A stretch of DNA of 64,000 bases from Pseudohalioglobus lutimaris (GCF_002866825.1 NZ_PKUS01000025.1:24042-88041); one strand, 5' to 3'; shown: positions 18,563 to 28,587, counted from the first letter of the stretch. Program-made: numbers and translations. Notes: generated by a model not told the origin, from the letters alone.

Positions 18563-18829
18563 TTACCAGTGTCTCCTTTACGTTGCGACCTCACATTAAA
18601 ACCTACTAAAAATAAGGGAATGATTGATTATGAGTCCAATAACTTAAGGTTATATTAAGAAGCGATGACTTTTTATCACGCCCTCGTGTGCAGTCCCAAA
18701 GTGGTGGAAGCGGCTGTGGGAGACGCATGCCCGGATGCACCCGGCTGCAGGTTTTCCCGGCAAGTCACTGAATCCTGTTTGCGGCTGAGGTAAGCTGTTG
18801 CCCCTGTCAGTGATATTCCTGGATAAAAA
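18563..18829. other. divergent intergenic region (fcc pair / aldo-keto reductase)
   Basis: A 267-nt gap between the cytochrome gene (minus) and the aldo/keto reductase gene (plus). About 70 nt at 18590-18660 are much more AT-rich than the surroundings, as expected for promoters, and include the interrupted inverted repeat CTTAA...TTAAG. No ORF, tRNA or terminator was seen. Confidence 0.4.
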
Positions 18830-19846
18830 ATGAATAAAAATCGCCTGGGCCGCAGCGGTATCGTGGTGTCTGATATCTGCATGGGTACCATGACCTTTGG
18901 CAGCCAGTGCAATGAAAAAGCGGCGTTCGCCATTCTCGACCGGGCGTTTGACGCAGGGGTTGATTTTTACGACACGGCGGAGGTCTATCCGGTACCGCCG
19001 GAAGAACGCTATATGGGGGTGACCGAGAAAATTGTCGGTCGCTGGATGAAGACGAAGCCCCGCGACGCGATCATTCTCGCCAGCAAAGTAGCAGGCCCCG
19101 GCCACGGTTGGATCACGCCGCCGGTGCGCGCCGGGAAGTCCGGTCTGGACCGTCATCACATTATGCGTGCTATCGAGGGTAGCCTGCGTCGCCTGGACAC
19201 AGACTATATCGACCTGTACCAGACCCACTGGCCCGACCACGACTATTATTACGAGGAAACCCTGCGTGCGCTGGAGGAGCTCATTGCTGCGGGCAAGGTG
19301 CGCGTGCTGGGGTGCAGCAACGAGACCACCTGGGGGCTGACCCGGAGCTTGTGGATGGCGGACGCACATGGCCTGCCACGTTACGAAACCATCCAGAACA
19401 ACTTCAGCCTCAACAATCGACGCTTCGAAGATGAACTGGCCCAGGCCTGCCTGCAGGAGGGTGTCAGCCTGCTGCCCTATTCTCCTCTGGCCGGTGGCGT
19501 GCTAAGTGGCAAGTACAACGATGGCGCCTTGCCCGCCGGCGCGCGCTTTACCAATTACCTCGACGGCGAAGAGCGTCAACGCTTGATGGCCAGGCGGTTC
19601 GTCAACCCGCAGGCTGAGGAGGCGACCAAACGCTTCCAGGAGATCGCCCGTGACATCGACCTGTCGCCGGTGACCCTCGCCGTGGCCTGGAGTAAGCAGC
19701 ACGACTTTGTCGCGTCCACTATTGTCGGCGCCACTGCACTGGATCAGGTTGACGAGTTACTGGCCGCGGCGGAGGTGACCCTTTCCACAGAGACTATGCG
19801 GCGCATAGACCAGGTCAGCCAGGAGATTCGCTATCCGATGGGCTGA
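18830..19846 (+). CDS. aldo/keto reductase (Tas-like)
   Basis: NADPH-dependent aldo/keto reductase of 338 residues, cytosolic. The fold signatures are complete: GRSGIVVSDICMGTMTFG at the start, catalytic Asp and Tyr in VDFYDTAEVYP, Lys in ILASKVAG and His in YQTHWPDHDYY. Later come VLGCSNETTWG and the cofactor-binding ATTI-type VASTIVGAT. Length and the long loop after the active-site Lys resemble E. coli Tas and related AKRs. Substrate is unknown. Monocistronic by layout. Confidence 0.85.
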   Translation: MNKNRLGRSGIVVSDICMGTMTFGSQCNEKAAFAILDRAFDAGVDFYDTAEVYPVPPEERYMGVTEKIVGRWMKTKPRDAIILASKVAGPGHGWITPPVRAGKSGLDRHHIMRAIEGSLRRLDTDYIDLYQTHWPDHDYYYEETLRALEELIAAGKVRVLGCSNETTWGLTRSLWMADAHGLPRYETIQNNFSLNNRRFEDELAQACLQEGVSLLPYSPLAGGVLSGKYNDGALPAGARFTNYLDGEERQRLMARRFVNPQAEEATKRFQEIARDIDLSPVTLAVAWSKQHDFVASTIVGATALDQVDELLAAAEVTLSTETMRRIDQVSQEIRYPMG

Positions 19847-19978
19847 GGGCGTGAGCTCAGGAGAGCCTGCCGGCACGCCCACGGCTGGGCATCCGGGAAC
19901 TCCGGTTTCTGTCGTCTGCGTCTTGTGGGCAGGCGTCCGCTTGCCGGTCATGCAATGATGAGGAGTCGAGTTCCCCGA

Positions 19979-21544
19979 ATGCCAAGCAACCGCCACTATT
20001 TAAAGTCCTTCCCCGCGCTGACAACCTTACTCTTGTTCTGCACCAGCCCGGCAGTCGCAAGTATTGACCAGGCGGTGGAGTCGTTTATGACACCCATCAC
20101 GGCCAGCATCTCTGCAGTGGTGTTCTACAAGCTGTCGCTGTTTGGTTACCAGGTGCCGTGGATTGTGCTCTGGCTGGCGGTGGCCGCGACTTTTTTTACC
20201 TTCTATATGGGCTTTATCAATATTCGCGGCTTTGGTCTCGCGTTGCGGCTGGTCCGCGGTGACTATCATGACGTGTCTGCACCGGGGGAGATATCCCATT
20301 TCAAAGCGGTGGCCACGGCAGTATCCGGCACAGTGGGCGTTGGCAATATTGGTGGGGTGGCGGTGGCCATTGTCGTTGGTGGCCCCGGGGCCGCCTTCTG
20401 GCTGATAGTCGCGGGTTTTTTGTCCATGTCCACCAAGCTGGTGGAATGCACCCTCGGCGTGAAGTATCGCAAGCACAATCCGGACGGCTCTGTTTCCGGC
20501 GGGCCCATGTATTATCTGGAGGCGTATCTGTCCAGGCGCGGCTTTCCGCTGCTGGGTAAGGGCCTTGGCAAATTTTATGCCCTGGCACTGGTGGTCGGCT
20601 GCCTGGGGATAGGCAACATGTTCCAGTCCAATCAGGCCTATGTGCAGTTTGTGACCATCACCGGTGGGGAGGCCAGCTTTTTTGCCGAGCGGGGTTGGTT
20701 GTTCGGCCTGGGTATAGCCACCCTGGTTGGCGTGGTGATACTCGGCGGTATCCGTTCCATCGCTGCAGTCGCAGGCAAAATCGTGCCGCTGATGGCAGTG
20801 CTTTATGTGATTTCTGCGCTGGTGATTATTGGCCTTAGCGCCGAGCACATACCCGCTGCGATCACCCTGATTGTCAGTAGCGCCTTCTCCGTGGAAAGCG
20901 CCACGGGTGGCATGGTCGGCGCCATCATTGTCGGTTTCCAGCGTGCCCTGTTCTCCAATGAAGCGGGCCTGGGTTCCGCACCCATCGCGCACTCTGCGGT
21001 ACAGACGGACAACCCTGCCTCGGAGGGACTGGTCTCGTTACTGGAGCCCTTTATCGATACAGTGGTGATCTGTACGCTCAGCTCACTGGTGATTGTGGTC
21101 ACCGCGTACCCTGCGGGGTTGATGGACCAGGGGCTGGAGGGCATCGCGCTGACCTCCGCCGCCTTCGAGCACCATTTCAGCTGGGCACCGTATCCGCTGG
21201 CCATTGCCGCACTGCTGTTTGCTTTCTCCACCGCGATCGCCTGGTCCTACTACGGACTTAAAGCCTGGACGTATTTATTCAGCGAGCACCCGGTCAGTGA
21301 GAACGTGTTCAAAGTGGTGTTCTGCGCCTTCCTTGCCATTGGTTGCATGATCCAGCTGCAGGCAGTGCTGGACTTCGCCGACGCCATGGTATTCCTTATT
21401 TCAGTGCCCAATATCCTTGGTCTGTATTTCTTCGCCCCGGAGATCAAACGCGACATTAATGATTTCATCGCCAGGGTCAGGGCAGGGGAAGTACATAACT
21501 ACCGAACGGAGGACGTTGCCTATGTCGCCGGAACGACAGATTGA
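19979..21544 (+). CDS. alanine/glycine:cation symporter (AGCS family)
   Basis: Sodium-coupled amino-acid symporter with about 11 TM helices, inner membrane. Family motifs: FKAVATAVSGTVGVGNIGGVA, SVSGGPMYYLE, GLGNMF-type GIGNMFQSN and FSNEAGLGSAPIAHSA. Starts: the frame is open from 19925 (GTG) with ATGs at 19955, 19958 and 19979; AGGAG lies about 12 nt before 19979, followed by a leader-like segment, so 19979 is preferred (521 residues). Its 3' end overlaps the next gene by 23 nt. Confidence 0.9.
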   Translation: MPSNRHYLKSFPALTTLLLFCTSPAVASIDQAVESFMTPITASISAVVFYKLSLFGYQVPWIVLWLAVAATFFTFYMGFINIRGFGLALRLVRGDYHDVSAPGEISHFKAVATAVSGTVGVGNIGGVAVAIVVGGPGAAFWLIVAGFLSMSTKLVECTLGVKYRKHNPDGSVSGGPMYYLEAYLSRRGFPLLGKGLGKFYALALVVGCLGIGNMFQSNQAYVQFVTITGGEASFFAERGWLFGLGIATLVGVVILGGIRSIAAVAGKIVPLMAVLYVISALVIIGLSAEHIPAAITLIVSSAFSVESATGGMVGAIIVGFQRALFSNEAGLGSAPIAHSAVQTDNPASEGLVSLLEPFIDTVVICTLSSLVIVVTAYPAGLMDQGLEGIALTSAAFEHHFSWAPYPLAIAALLFAFSTAIAWSYYGLKAWTYLFSEHPVSENVFKVVFCAFLAIGCMIQLQAVLDFADAMVFLISVPNILGLYFFAPEIKRDINDFIARVRAGEVHNYRTEDVAYVAGTTD

Positions 21545-21956
21545 AAACCTGCTTTACCGCTATGCCGAACTGATAGACGCCGGAGACCTCACTGCTGTCA
21601 GTACCCTGTTGGGGCGGGCGCGGTTTATCGGGCCCGACGGCGAAGTACAGGGTGAGGGCGCCGACGACATCCTGCGCATCTATAGTAGTTATACCCGGCT
21701 CTATGCAGACGGCACGCCGCTGTCCCACCATGTCACCAGCAACGTGCGGGTGGAAGTCGACGGCGATACCGCCATGTCGCACGCGTACTTCACGGTACTG
21801 CAGGCAACGGAAGTGTTGCCATTACAGGCGATCATGACGGGGCGCTACATCGATACGTTCGCACACGATGCCCAGGGCTGGTACTTTACCAGCCGCCAGA
21901 TCATACCCCGGCTTTATGGTGAACTCAGTCAGCACCTGCTGGCGCCGCCGCTATGA
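21522..21956 (+). CDS. NTF2-like (SnoaL) protein
   Basis: Protein of 144 residues with the NTF2-like fold pattern: helix IENLLYRYAELIDAGDLTAV, then HHVTSNVRVEVDGDTAMSHAYF and GRYIDTFAHDAQGWYFTSRQI. Such proteins are ligand-binding or small-molecule isomerases/hydrolases. The ATG at 21522 has CGGAGGA upstream and lies within the end of the AGCS gene (23-nt overlap), so they are cotranscribed. It is one of three SnoaL-like proteins in the window. Function unassigned. Confidence 0.8.
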   Translation: MSPERQIENLLYRYAELIDAGDLTAVSTLLGRARFIGPDGEVQGEGADDILRIYSSYTRLYADGTPLSHHVTSNVRVEVDGDTAMSHAYFTVLQATEVLPLQAIMTGRYIDTFAHDAQGWYFTSRQIIPRLYGELSQHLLAPPL

Positions 21957-24107
21957 AAGCTTGAACGGTAAATCCCTCAGGCGCTGACCGGTGGCCGCAA
22001 AAATCGCATTGCCCAGAGCCGCAGACGCTGGTGGTGTGCCGGGTTCGCCTACACCCGTGGGGGGATCATCGCTGTCTATAATCGCGACTTCCACCTCGGG
22101 CACCTCGTTCATGCGCAGCAGTGGGTAGTCGTGGAAGTTACTCTGCTGCACCGCGCCATCCTGAAGGGTGATCTCTCCCTTTAAGGCCGCGCACAGACCA
22201 AAGATGATACCGCCTTCCATCTGTTGCCTGACGATATCCGGGTTAATCACCCGACCACAATGGATGGCGCAGTATGCGCGCTCTAGCTTCGGGGCGCCGT
22301 TTTCCATGGAGATCTCCACGACTTCTGCCACCACTGAGTGGAAAGACTCGTGCACTGCCACGCCCTGATAGTGACCGGCCGGTGGATCGCCCCAGTTACT
22401 GATCCCGGCGACTCTGTCCAGCACCTGGCGGTGACGGCTTTCTGCTGGCAGGTAGCGCCGGCGGAACGCCACCGGATCCTCACCGGCGGCGTTGGCCAGT
22501 TCGTCGACAAAGCTCTCTACCACGAAGGCATTGTGGCTGTGGCCCACAGAGCGCCAATAGCCTAACGGTACCGGTGTTTCCACATTGCGGTAGGCTACCT
22601 CTATATGGCCGAACGCATAGGGTAGCTCCTTGGCGCCTTCTACGGAGGAATCGTCTTTCCTGCCCGCCATGTGTGCCAGAAAGTCGGTGAGGAAGTCGGG
22701 TACCCATGAAGGAGCGAGGGCGGGCGTCATGGCGTTCATAGTTGACTGCATGAGGCTGGGCCCCGCCAGGTTGTGGCGCCAGCCCAGTACCTCGCCGTTG
22801 GCACCCAATCGGGCTTTGAGGCGAGATTTCATCGGCGGCCTGTAGAAGTCGTGTTGGGTGTCGTCCTCGCGGCTCCACATCAGCTTTACGCGCTGGCCCA
22901 GGGCGCTGGCAATTTGCGCTGCCTCCAACACATGATCGGGCATTGCACGGCGCCCGAAGCCGCCTCCGAGGAACTGGTTGTGTACGGTGACGTCGTCAGC
23001 CTCCACACCCAGTCCCAGTGCGGCGAAGCTGCTCGCTATATCCGGCGCCTGTGTGCCTACCCAGACCTCCCTGGAGTTCGGGTCGACAGTGGCATTCATG
23101 GGTTCCATGGTCGCATGGGCCAGCAACGGCAGGTTGTACTCCACTTCGAGGATTTGCGCCGCGGCAGCTGCAGGCGGCTCACCGTCATCTCGAACAAGGA
23201 CAAGGTTGTCGCCCTCCAGCGCGGCTGTCAGTGCGGCGTCGATAGCCTTGCTGTCGGTAAGCAGCGAGTCACCGGGTTCCCATTCCAGGGTAACAGTGTC
23301 AGCGGCCTTGCGGGCCCGCCAGTAATTGGAGGCAACGACCGCAACGCCTGCATCGATGGCTACAATACTGTGCACACCAGGCAACTCGCGGGCTTTCCTG
23401 TCGTCGTAGGACGTCATCGCACCACGGCCTACCGGCGGGCGCACGACCACGGCAACCAGGGTTTCCTCCATGGGGGCATCGACGCCGAATCTGGCGCTGC
23501 CGTCGACCTTCGGCGTGATATCCAGGCGTTGGTCGTGCTTGCCAATCAGCTTGAACGCGGCGGCTGATTTCAATACCGGTTCCTGCGGCACATCCAGCTG
23601 GCTGGCGACGGGGACCAGTTCCCCATAGCTAAAGCGGATATTGCCGTCAGCGCTGACTACCGTGCCCTGTTCGCAACGCAGTAGGTCCGCGGGCAGCGCT
23701 GCGCGCCGGCTGGCGGCCTCGATCAGCATGGCCCTGGCTGCAGCGCCAGTCTGGCGCAGAGGCTGATAGTAGACACGCATGGCGTTGCTGCCGCCGGTGA
23801 CCTGCATGCTGTACTCGGGGTCTTTGAAGGCTTCATCGACGTGGGCCATTTCATAGCGCACATCCGCCGGGTCAACCTCCAGCTCTTCAGCGATCAGCGT
23901 AATGATGCCGGTTACTGTGCCCTGGCCCATCTCGACCTTGTGAATCTGCACAATAACGTCCCCTTCCGGGGTAATGCGCAAAAAAGCATTGGGTGAAAGG
24001 GGCGCGCCGTCTTCAGCGCGCCCGGGTGCCGAAAGGGTAAACCCCAGGGTTAAACCGCCACCAAACACCGACACATTACGAATAAACTGGCGCCGCGAAA
24101 GGCTCAC
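21951..24107 (-). CDS. molybdopterin-binding aldehyde/isoquinoline oxidoreductase large subunit (IorB-like)
   Basis: Xanthine-oxidase-family molybdenum hydroxylase subunit of 718 residues. A Tat-type leader ([21 protein letters not shown]) is followed by the cofactor-binding regions [44 protein letters not shown] and, near the C-terminus, the catalytic-glutamate region [18 protein letters not shown]. The leader, order and length match the IorB subunit of isoquinoline-1-oxidoreductase and related secreted aldehyde oxidoreductases. Substrate is unknown. The GTG start overlaps the small subunit's stop (GTGA). The last 6 nt converge with the NTF2-like gene's end. Confidence 0.87.
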   Translation of the reverse strand: MSLSRRQFIRNVSVFGGGLTLGFTLSAPGRAEDGAPLSPNAFLRITPEGDVIVQIHKVEMGQGTVTGIITLIAEELEVDPADVRYEMAHVDEAFKDPEYSMQVTGGSNAMRVYYQPLRQTGAAARAMLIEAASRRAALPADLLRCEQGTVVSADGNIRFSYGELVPVASQLDVPQEPVLKSAAAFKLIGKHDQRLDITPKVDGSARFGVDAPMEETLVAVVVRPPVGRGAMTSYDDRKARELPGVHSIVAIDAGVAVVASNYWRARKAADTVTLEWEPGDSLLTDSKAIDAALTAALEGDNLVLVRDDGEPPAAAAAQILEVEYNLPLLAHATMEPMNATVDPNSREVWVGTQAPDIASSFAALGLGVEADDVTVHNQFLGGGFGRRAMPDHVLEAAQIASALGQRVKLMWSREDDTQHDFYRPPMKSRLKARLGANGEVLGWRHNLAGPSLMQSTMNAMTPALAPSWVPDFLTDFLAHMAGRKDDSSVEGAKELPYAFGHIEVAYRNVETPVPLGYWRSVGHSHNAFVVESFVDELANAAGEDPVAFRRRYLPAESRHRQVLDRVAGISNWGDPPAGHYQGVAVHESFHSVVAEVVEISMENGAPKLERAYCAIHCGRVINPDIVRQQMEGGIIFGLCAALKGEITLQDGAVQQSNFHDYPLLRMNEVPEVEVAIIDSDDPPTGVGEPGTPPASAALGNAIFAATGQRLRDLPFKLS

Positions 24108-24607
24108 GACTGCGCCTCCGCCGGTTCCCAGCTGCCCACGGCTGCGCGTTTGATGGCCTTGCGAATGCGGCCATAGGTGCCGCAGCGACAGAGATTGCCG
24201 GACATGGCGTTGTCGATGTCCGCGTCAGAGGGGCGGGGCGTGTTCGCCAGCAGCGCCGCCGCCGACATGATTTGCCCGGACTGGCAGTAGCCACACTGGG
24301 GGACGTTTTCCGCTACCCAGGCCTGTTGCAGGGGGTGGTCGCCGTTGCTTGAGAGGCCCTCGATAGTCGTCACCTGCTTGTTCGCCACCGCGTTGATGGG
24401 TAGCGAGCAGCTGCGTACTGGCACACCGTCCAGGTGCACCGTGCAGGCACCGCACAGGCCCATGCCGCAGCCAAATTTGGTGCCGTTCATGCCCAATACA
24501 TCGCGCAGCACCCATAACAGGGGGGTGTCACTTTCAATGGACAGCTCCTGGGGCTGGCCATTCAATACAAAACCAAGGCGTACTCTTTCCACCGGTTGTT
24601 CTCGCAA
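24104..24607 (-). CDS. [2Fe-2S] small subunit of molybdenum hydroxylase (IorA-like)
   Basis: Iron-sulfur subunit of 167 residues carrying both clusters of the family: plant-ferredoxin type [16 protein letters not shown] (about residues 43-58) with a further Cys in VRSCSLP, and C-terminal [10 protein letters not shown] with [11 protein letters not shown]. It passes electrons from the Mo subunit encoded immediately downstream. The frame starts at a TTG (24607) with no evident ribosome site; the GTG at 24592 is an alternative. It has no leader of its own, as in IorA, and is probably exported with the Tat-bearing partner. No cytochrome partner gene lies nearby. Confidence 0.87.
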   Translation of the reverse strand: MREQPVERVRLGFVLNGQPQELSIESDTPLLWVLRDVLGMNGTKFGCGMGLCGACTVHLDGVPVRSCSLPINAVANKQVTTIEGLSSNGDHPLQQAWVAENVPQCGYCQSGQIMSAAALLANTPRPSDADIDNAMSGNLCRCGTYGRIRKAIKRAAVGSWEPAEAQS

Positions 24608-24751
24608 TAAAGGGAATATACCATGATACCGGCTTGCGGATTGAATTGGATCACCCCGCTGCCGGATGACAGCAATTTAACTTACCTGTGCGTGAGAGCA
24701 GCGCTTGCTCTAGAATATCGCTCGCCTTCGAACCGATCACCGGAATTCCTT

Positions 24752-25861
24752 ATGAGCGACAGCAGTATCCTTTTCAAATCCTTCTCCCTGGGTAGTCTGG
24801 AGCTGGAAAATCGTATTGTCATGGCCCCCATGACCCGTAACCAGAGCCCGGGAAATATCCCCGGCGAGGCCAGTGTCGAGTACTATCGCCGCCGCGCAGC
24901 CGGTGGTGTGGGGCTGATCATTACCGAGGGCACCTGCGTGGACCACATTGCTGCCAGCGGCTACCCCGACGTGCCGTATTTTTATGGCGAGCAGCGACTT
25001 GCTGCCTGGCGGAAAGTCGTTGATGCAGTGCATGGTGAGGGCGGAAAAATTGCCCCGCAGTTATGGCACTGCGGTGGCATGCGTAAAGCAGGGGTAATGC
25101 CCGAGGGTGATGTTAACGGCTGCGCGCCTTCCGGGATGAATGTGCCGGGTAAGGTCAATCGTGACGTGATGAGCCATCAGGACATTGCCGATGTCATCGC
25201 CGCCTTCGCCAGGGGCGCTGCGGATGCCCGTCGCATCGGCTGTGACGCGGTGGAGATACACGGCGCCCACGGCTATCTCATCGACCAGTTTTTCTGGGCC
25301 GGTACTAATGTTCGCGAGGATGAATACGGCGGCTCAATGCAACAGCGCAGCCGTTTTGCTATCGAAATCATCGAGGCGGTGCGCGCAGAGGTGGGGCCTG
25401 ATTTTCCCGTTATCCTGCGCTGGTCCCAGTGGAAACAGCAGGACTTTTCAGCGCGCCTGGTGGAAAACCCCGCTGAGCTGGAGGCATTCCTGCTGCCGCT
25501 GAGTGAAGCCGGAGTGGATATATTTCATTGCTCCACCCGGCGGTTCTGGGAGCCGGAGTTTGCAGGCAGTTCGCTGAATCTTGCTGGCTGGACCCGCAAG
25601 ATAACCGGCAAGCCGGCGATTACCGTGGGCAGCGTCGGCCTCAACCATGACTTCATTCCCGCGCCGGGAGAGACGACCTTTCATGAAGGCCAGCCAGCGA
25701 GCCTGGATGAATTGATTGCGCGCATGGAAGCGGGGGAGTTCGACCTGGTGGCCGTGGGCCGGGCACTGATTGCCAACCCTGAGTGGGCTAACAAGGTGCG
25801 CGAGAACAATAGCGACAGCCTGCGCGCTTTTGAAAAGGAAATGTTGTTTTCGCTGGAGTGA
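24752..25861 (+). CDS. old yellow enzyme-family NADH:flavin oxidoreductase
   Basis: FMN-dependent ene-reductase-like TIM barrel of 369 residues. Motifs: LENRIVMAPMTRNQS near the N-terminus, PQLWHCGGM, substrate-site pair in VEIHGAHGYLIDQFFW and FNG/NVREDEYGGS, and C-terminal FDLVAVGRALIANPEW. The ATG at 24752 begins at the expected family N-terminus, although the frame is open from 24623. It shares a divergent region with the iorAB-like genes. Substrate unknown; family members reduce activated C=C bonds or oxidise amines. Confidence 0.87.
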   Translation: MSDSSILFKSFSLGSLELENRIVMAPMTRNQSPGNIPGEASVEYYRRRAAGGVGLIITEGTCVDHIAASGYPDVPYFYGEQRLAAWRKVVDAVHGEGGKIAPQLWHCGGMRKAGVMPEGDVNGCAPSGMNVPGKVNRDVMSHQDIADVIAAFARGAADARRIGCDAVEIHGAHGYLIDQFFWAGTNVREDEYGGSMQQRSRFAIEIIEAVRAEVGPDFPVILRWSQWKQQDFSARLVENPAELEAFLLPLSEAGVDIFHCSTRRFWEPEFAGSSLNLAGWTRKITGKPAITVGSVGLNHDFIPAPGETTFHEGQPASLDELIARMEAGEFDLVAVGRALIANPEWANKVRENNSDSLRAFEKEMLFSLE

Positions 25862-26045
25862 CAGCCTCTTGCGGAGAGGTGATTCAAGCGCGGGTGTGAT
25901 GCGGGATGATTTAGCCGGCTGTTGCGCGCTGGCGTAGGTGCTGACTCTGTCTGCATCAGCATGGACAGCCTTTCCCAATGCCGTTATCTTCAGCGCAAAA
26001 TAGTGTTAACCGGACGATGTGATCGCCCAATCAAAGGAGGGAAGC

Positions 26046-26405
26046 ATGCTGAAAACTGTACCCGAACTGGTAGCCGAGGCCCGTGCCGCGCTGCGCTGCG
26101 TGGACGCTAGTACCGCTATGGCTGAAATTGCCCAGAACCAGGGCACGGTTGTTGACGTGCGTGAACTGGTTGAGGTGGCGAGCCTCACCACACCCAGGTC
26201 AGTCAATATTCCGCGGGGTATTCTGGAGATGAAAATCGTCGAGGTCATTCCTGACGACAATCATCCAATCTACGTGCATTGCGCGAGCGGTGGCCGCGCC
26301 ACGCTGGCTGCACAGCAGTTGATCAGGATGGGTTACCTGCGAGTGACCGTGGTTACCTGTCCTGCCGGCACCGTCAAGGACGCCCAGGAAGCGGTTTTAA
26401 CCTGA
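26046..26405 (+). CDS. rhodanese-like protein
   Basis: Single-domain sulfurtransferase-like protein of 119 residues. The core shows GTVVDVREL, SVNIPRGILE and the active-site loop HCASGGRA with Cys79, which would carry a persulfide. Start ATG at 26046 has a very strong AAAGGAGG site, preferred over the GTG at 26019. It converges with the PyrD/PyrK-like gene with 34 nt between. Sulfur donor and acceptor are unknown. Confidence 0.87.
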   Translation: MLKTVPELVAEARAALRCVDASTAMAEIAQNQGTVVDVRELVEVASLTTPRSVNIPRGILEMKIVEVIPDDNHPIYVHCASGGRATLAAQQLIRMGYLRVTVVTCPAGTVKDAQEAVLT

Positions 26406-26439
26406 CATCGACCTTACATGCGCTGCGCCGCGTTGGCGA

Positions 26440-28056
26440 TTACGCGCTGAGAAATGGCCCGTCCACGCACAGGCGGCGCCCGTCCGGCGTCGCACAGGCC
26501 CCGCAAAGGCCAACACCACACTTGGTGAGGTAGTCGATGGCGCTGTAGATCTGGTCATCGCGGCAGAATTCACGTTGCACCGCGACCGCGGCGTGCACCA
26601 TCGGCTCCGGTCCACAGTTGTAAAACACCAGTTTGTCACGCTCATCCGCTGTCATTTCCTGCAGCCGCTGACGCAGTAGCTCGGTCACCAGGCCGTGGTA
26701 GCCGACGCTGCCGTCATCTGTTGCCACGTGGACGTCGGCGATCTGCTGGCATTCAGCCAAAAAGTACAAGCGTTCCCCGGTGCGCGCGCCGGCGAAGACC
26801 TCCGCATTGCCGAAATCCCGGGCAGCCTGGTACACGGCAGCCAGTCCGGTACCGCCGGCAACGGCCATAATTTTTGCGCCCTCTGGCGGGTCTACTGGAA
26901 TTCCATGGGGGCCGCGGACATAGCATTCAGTCCCCTCCGGCAGATCCATCAACGCGTGGGTGAACTGGCCGACATCGATCACCACCAGCGAAAAGGGATC
27001 GTCGGTCAGCGCAGAGAATGGCTTCTCGCCCACCCCCGGCACCCACAGGAAGATAAACTCACCGGCCTGAATATTGATTTTACGATCGAAGGTGAGGAGG
27101 GTGATGTCTTCACACACCCGCTCGTTCTTCACCAGGGTGACCGCTGAAAAGGACATGTCCACGTCGTAACGGATATGCGACTCAGCGCGGTTGCTATTGC
27201 TTTCCATGTCCGCTGACAGGGTGCGGAAGTAGTCGCCGATCTCGTCTGTGGTCAGGCCGATCAGTGCGGAGCCAACGCCGACAATGTTCGCCCCGGCGTC
27301 GGTGAAGGCGCGCACGTCGTCGGCGCTGGATACGCCGCCGCAGCCGATAATCGGCAGGGCGCTCGCTTCACGGACTTCCTTAACGCACTTCAAGCCAATA
27401 GGCAGTATGCCCTTGCCCGACATACCCCCGGCGCCATTGCTGAGCACAGGTTGGCCGTGGGAGGAGGTATAGCCTGGCCCGACGGTATTGACCGCGCAGA
27501 AACCGTCAGCGCCGCCGGCCTCGGCGGCCCGGGCGATCATGGCGATGTCGGGTGTGTTGGGCGTGAGCTTGGGGATCACCGGAATATCCACCACGGCTTT
27601 AACGGCGCTGACGATCTCGCGGACCATGTCCGGGTCCTGGCCCATGGCCATGCCGTAGCCCTTGGCGTGGGGGCAGGACAGGTTCAGTTCCAGGCCGTCG
27701 GAGACGGGAGCCATGATCTTTGCCACTTCAACGAACTCGGCGATGCTGCCGCCGAAGATGGAGGTGAGCAGGAAGCGGTCCTCCGGGACACGAAGCTGTG
27801 CCATCAGCTCGGCGGATTTGTGCGCCCCCGGGTTGGTCAGGCCCACCGCATTGACGAAGCAGCCCGGGGCATACTGGCTGAGTATGGGCTCGCGGTAACC
27901 TGCGCGGGGTTCCAGGCCAATACTCTTGGTGGTCAGTACGCCGACTTCAGGCATATGATCGAAGATGTACTGGATGATGGGTACCGCGGTGGAGACGATG
28001 CCGGAGGGGATGGTGAATGGGCCAGACAGTGTCTTGCCGAAAAATTGTGTGCTCAA
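26440..28056 (-). CDS. fused dihydroorotate/dihydropyrimidine dehydrogenase-like and PyrK-like electron-transfer protein
   Basis: Fusion of two proteins that are normally separate. Residues 1 to about 300 are a class-1 DHOD TIM barrel with catalytic loop NLSCPHAKGYGMAMGQDP (C128) and KLTPNTPDIAMIARAA. SCPH, GQDP and KLTPN resemble dihydropyrimidine dehydrogenase/PreA more than PyrD, which has SCPN. Residues about 308-538 are PyrK-like: a flavin-binding barrel (AGEFIFLWVPG), an NAD-binding part (MAVAGGTGLAAVYQAA) and a C-terminal [2Fe-2S] site CGVGLCGACATPDGRRLC (C513, C518, C521, C530). It would oxidise or reduce a pyrimidine-like substrate with NAD(H). The frame begins with TTG, no strong ribosome site. 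Cellular substrate open. Confidence 0.8.
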   Translation of the reverse strand: MSTQFFGKTLSGPFTIPSGIVSTAVPIIQYIFDHMPEVGVLTTKSIGLEPRAGYREPILSQYAPGCFVNAVGLTNPGAHKSAELMAQLRVPEDRFLLTSIFGGSIAEFVEVAKIMAPVSDGLELNLSCPHAKGYGMAMGQDPDMVREIVSAVKAVVDIPVIPKLTPNTPDIAMIARAAEAGGADGFCAVNTVGPGYTSSHGQPVLSNGAGGMSGKGILPIGLKCVKEVREASALPIIGCGGVSSADDVRAFTDAGANIVGVGSALIGLTTDEIGDYFRTLSADMESNSNRAESHIRYDVDMSFSAVTLVKNERVCEDITLLTFDRKINIQAGEFIFLWVPGVGEKPFSALTDDPFSLVVIDVGQFTHALMDLPEGTECYVRGPHGIPVDPPEGAKIMAVAGGTGLAAVYQAARDFGNAEVFAGARTGERLYFLAECQQIADVHVATDDGSVGYHGLVTELLRQRLQEMTADERDKLVFYNCGPEPMVHAAVAVQREFCRDDQIYSAIDYLTKCGVGLCGACATPDGRRLCVDGPFLSA

Positions 28057-28149
28057 GGTGGGCTCGCTGCAGTGAAACTATCGTATCGAGCCGCGATTAT
28101 ACTGTCTCGCGGCAGGATGCACGACCATACCGCGAGCCAGGAGTGGGGT

Positions 28150-28488
28150 TTATTCTGCGGTGAGGTCCTTGATAACCTCGCTGCAGCCATTGGTTTTGAC
28201 CGATTCAATGCCGTTGGCACAGCCGGCTTCAGACTCATACATCTGGCTCTGGCCTATCACCTGGTGGTTCTTGGCCTTGAGCACGAAATAGGCCTTGCCG
28301 TTGTTTGACTCCTTACACTCGAACTGACTGTCTTCGCCGCAGTTCTTCTGCACGGAGGCGATGCCGTTTTCTGCAGCGCTTCTGCTGGAATACATCTCAC
28401 TCTTCAGGATTCCCTGGCCGTTGCCTGCCACGAGATTGAAGAAAAATTCGCCGTTCTTAGCCTTCTTCAGCTCAAAATGTCCTGCCAT
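28150..28488 (-). CDS. YegP-family protein (DUF1508 repeat)
   Basis: Small cytosolic protein of 112 residues built from two DUF1508 repeats: GHFELKKAKNGEFFFNLVAG...SEMYSSRSAAENGIASVQ and ECKESNNGKAYFVLKAKN...SQMYESEAGCANGIESVK. The ATG at 28488 begins exactly at the first repeat; the longer frame to 28578 is unlikely. Function of the family is unknown. It lies 99 nt downstream of the selO gene, on the same strand. Confidence 0.9.
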   Translation of the reverse strand: MAGHFELKKAKNGEFFFNLVAGNGQGILKSEMYSSRSAAENGIASVQKNCGEDSQFECKESNNGKAYFVLKAKNHQVIGQSQMYESEAGCANGIESVKTNGCSEVIKDLTAE

Positions 28489-28587
28489 TTCGTTGTCTCC
28501 GGTTTTATTGGATAGCGTAAAACGCATCGCCACTTGCGATACAAGGCACAGCATAGTTGCTGCGCGAAAAGCTGCCAAGGCTAAGTT

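Noticed and set aside
20027..20992. Minus-strand frame of 321 residues opposite the AGCS symporter
   Set aside because: Translation is low-complexity His/Gln rich and lies opposite a conserved transporter.
27451..28308. Long plus-strand open frame (285 residues) opposite the PyrD/PyrK-like gene
   Set aside because: Antisense shadow of a gene with intact motifs; composition is Gly/His/Asp rich with no domain, no ribosome site.
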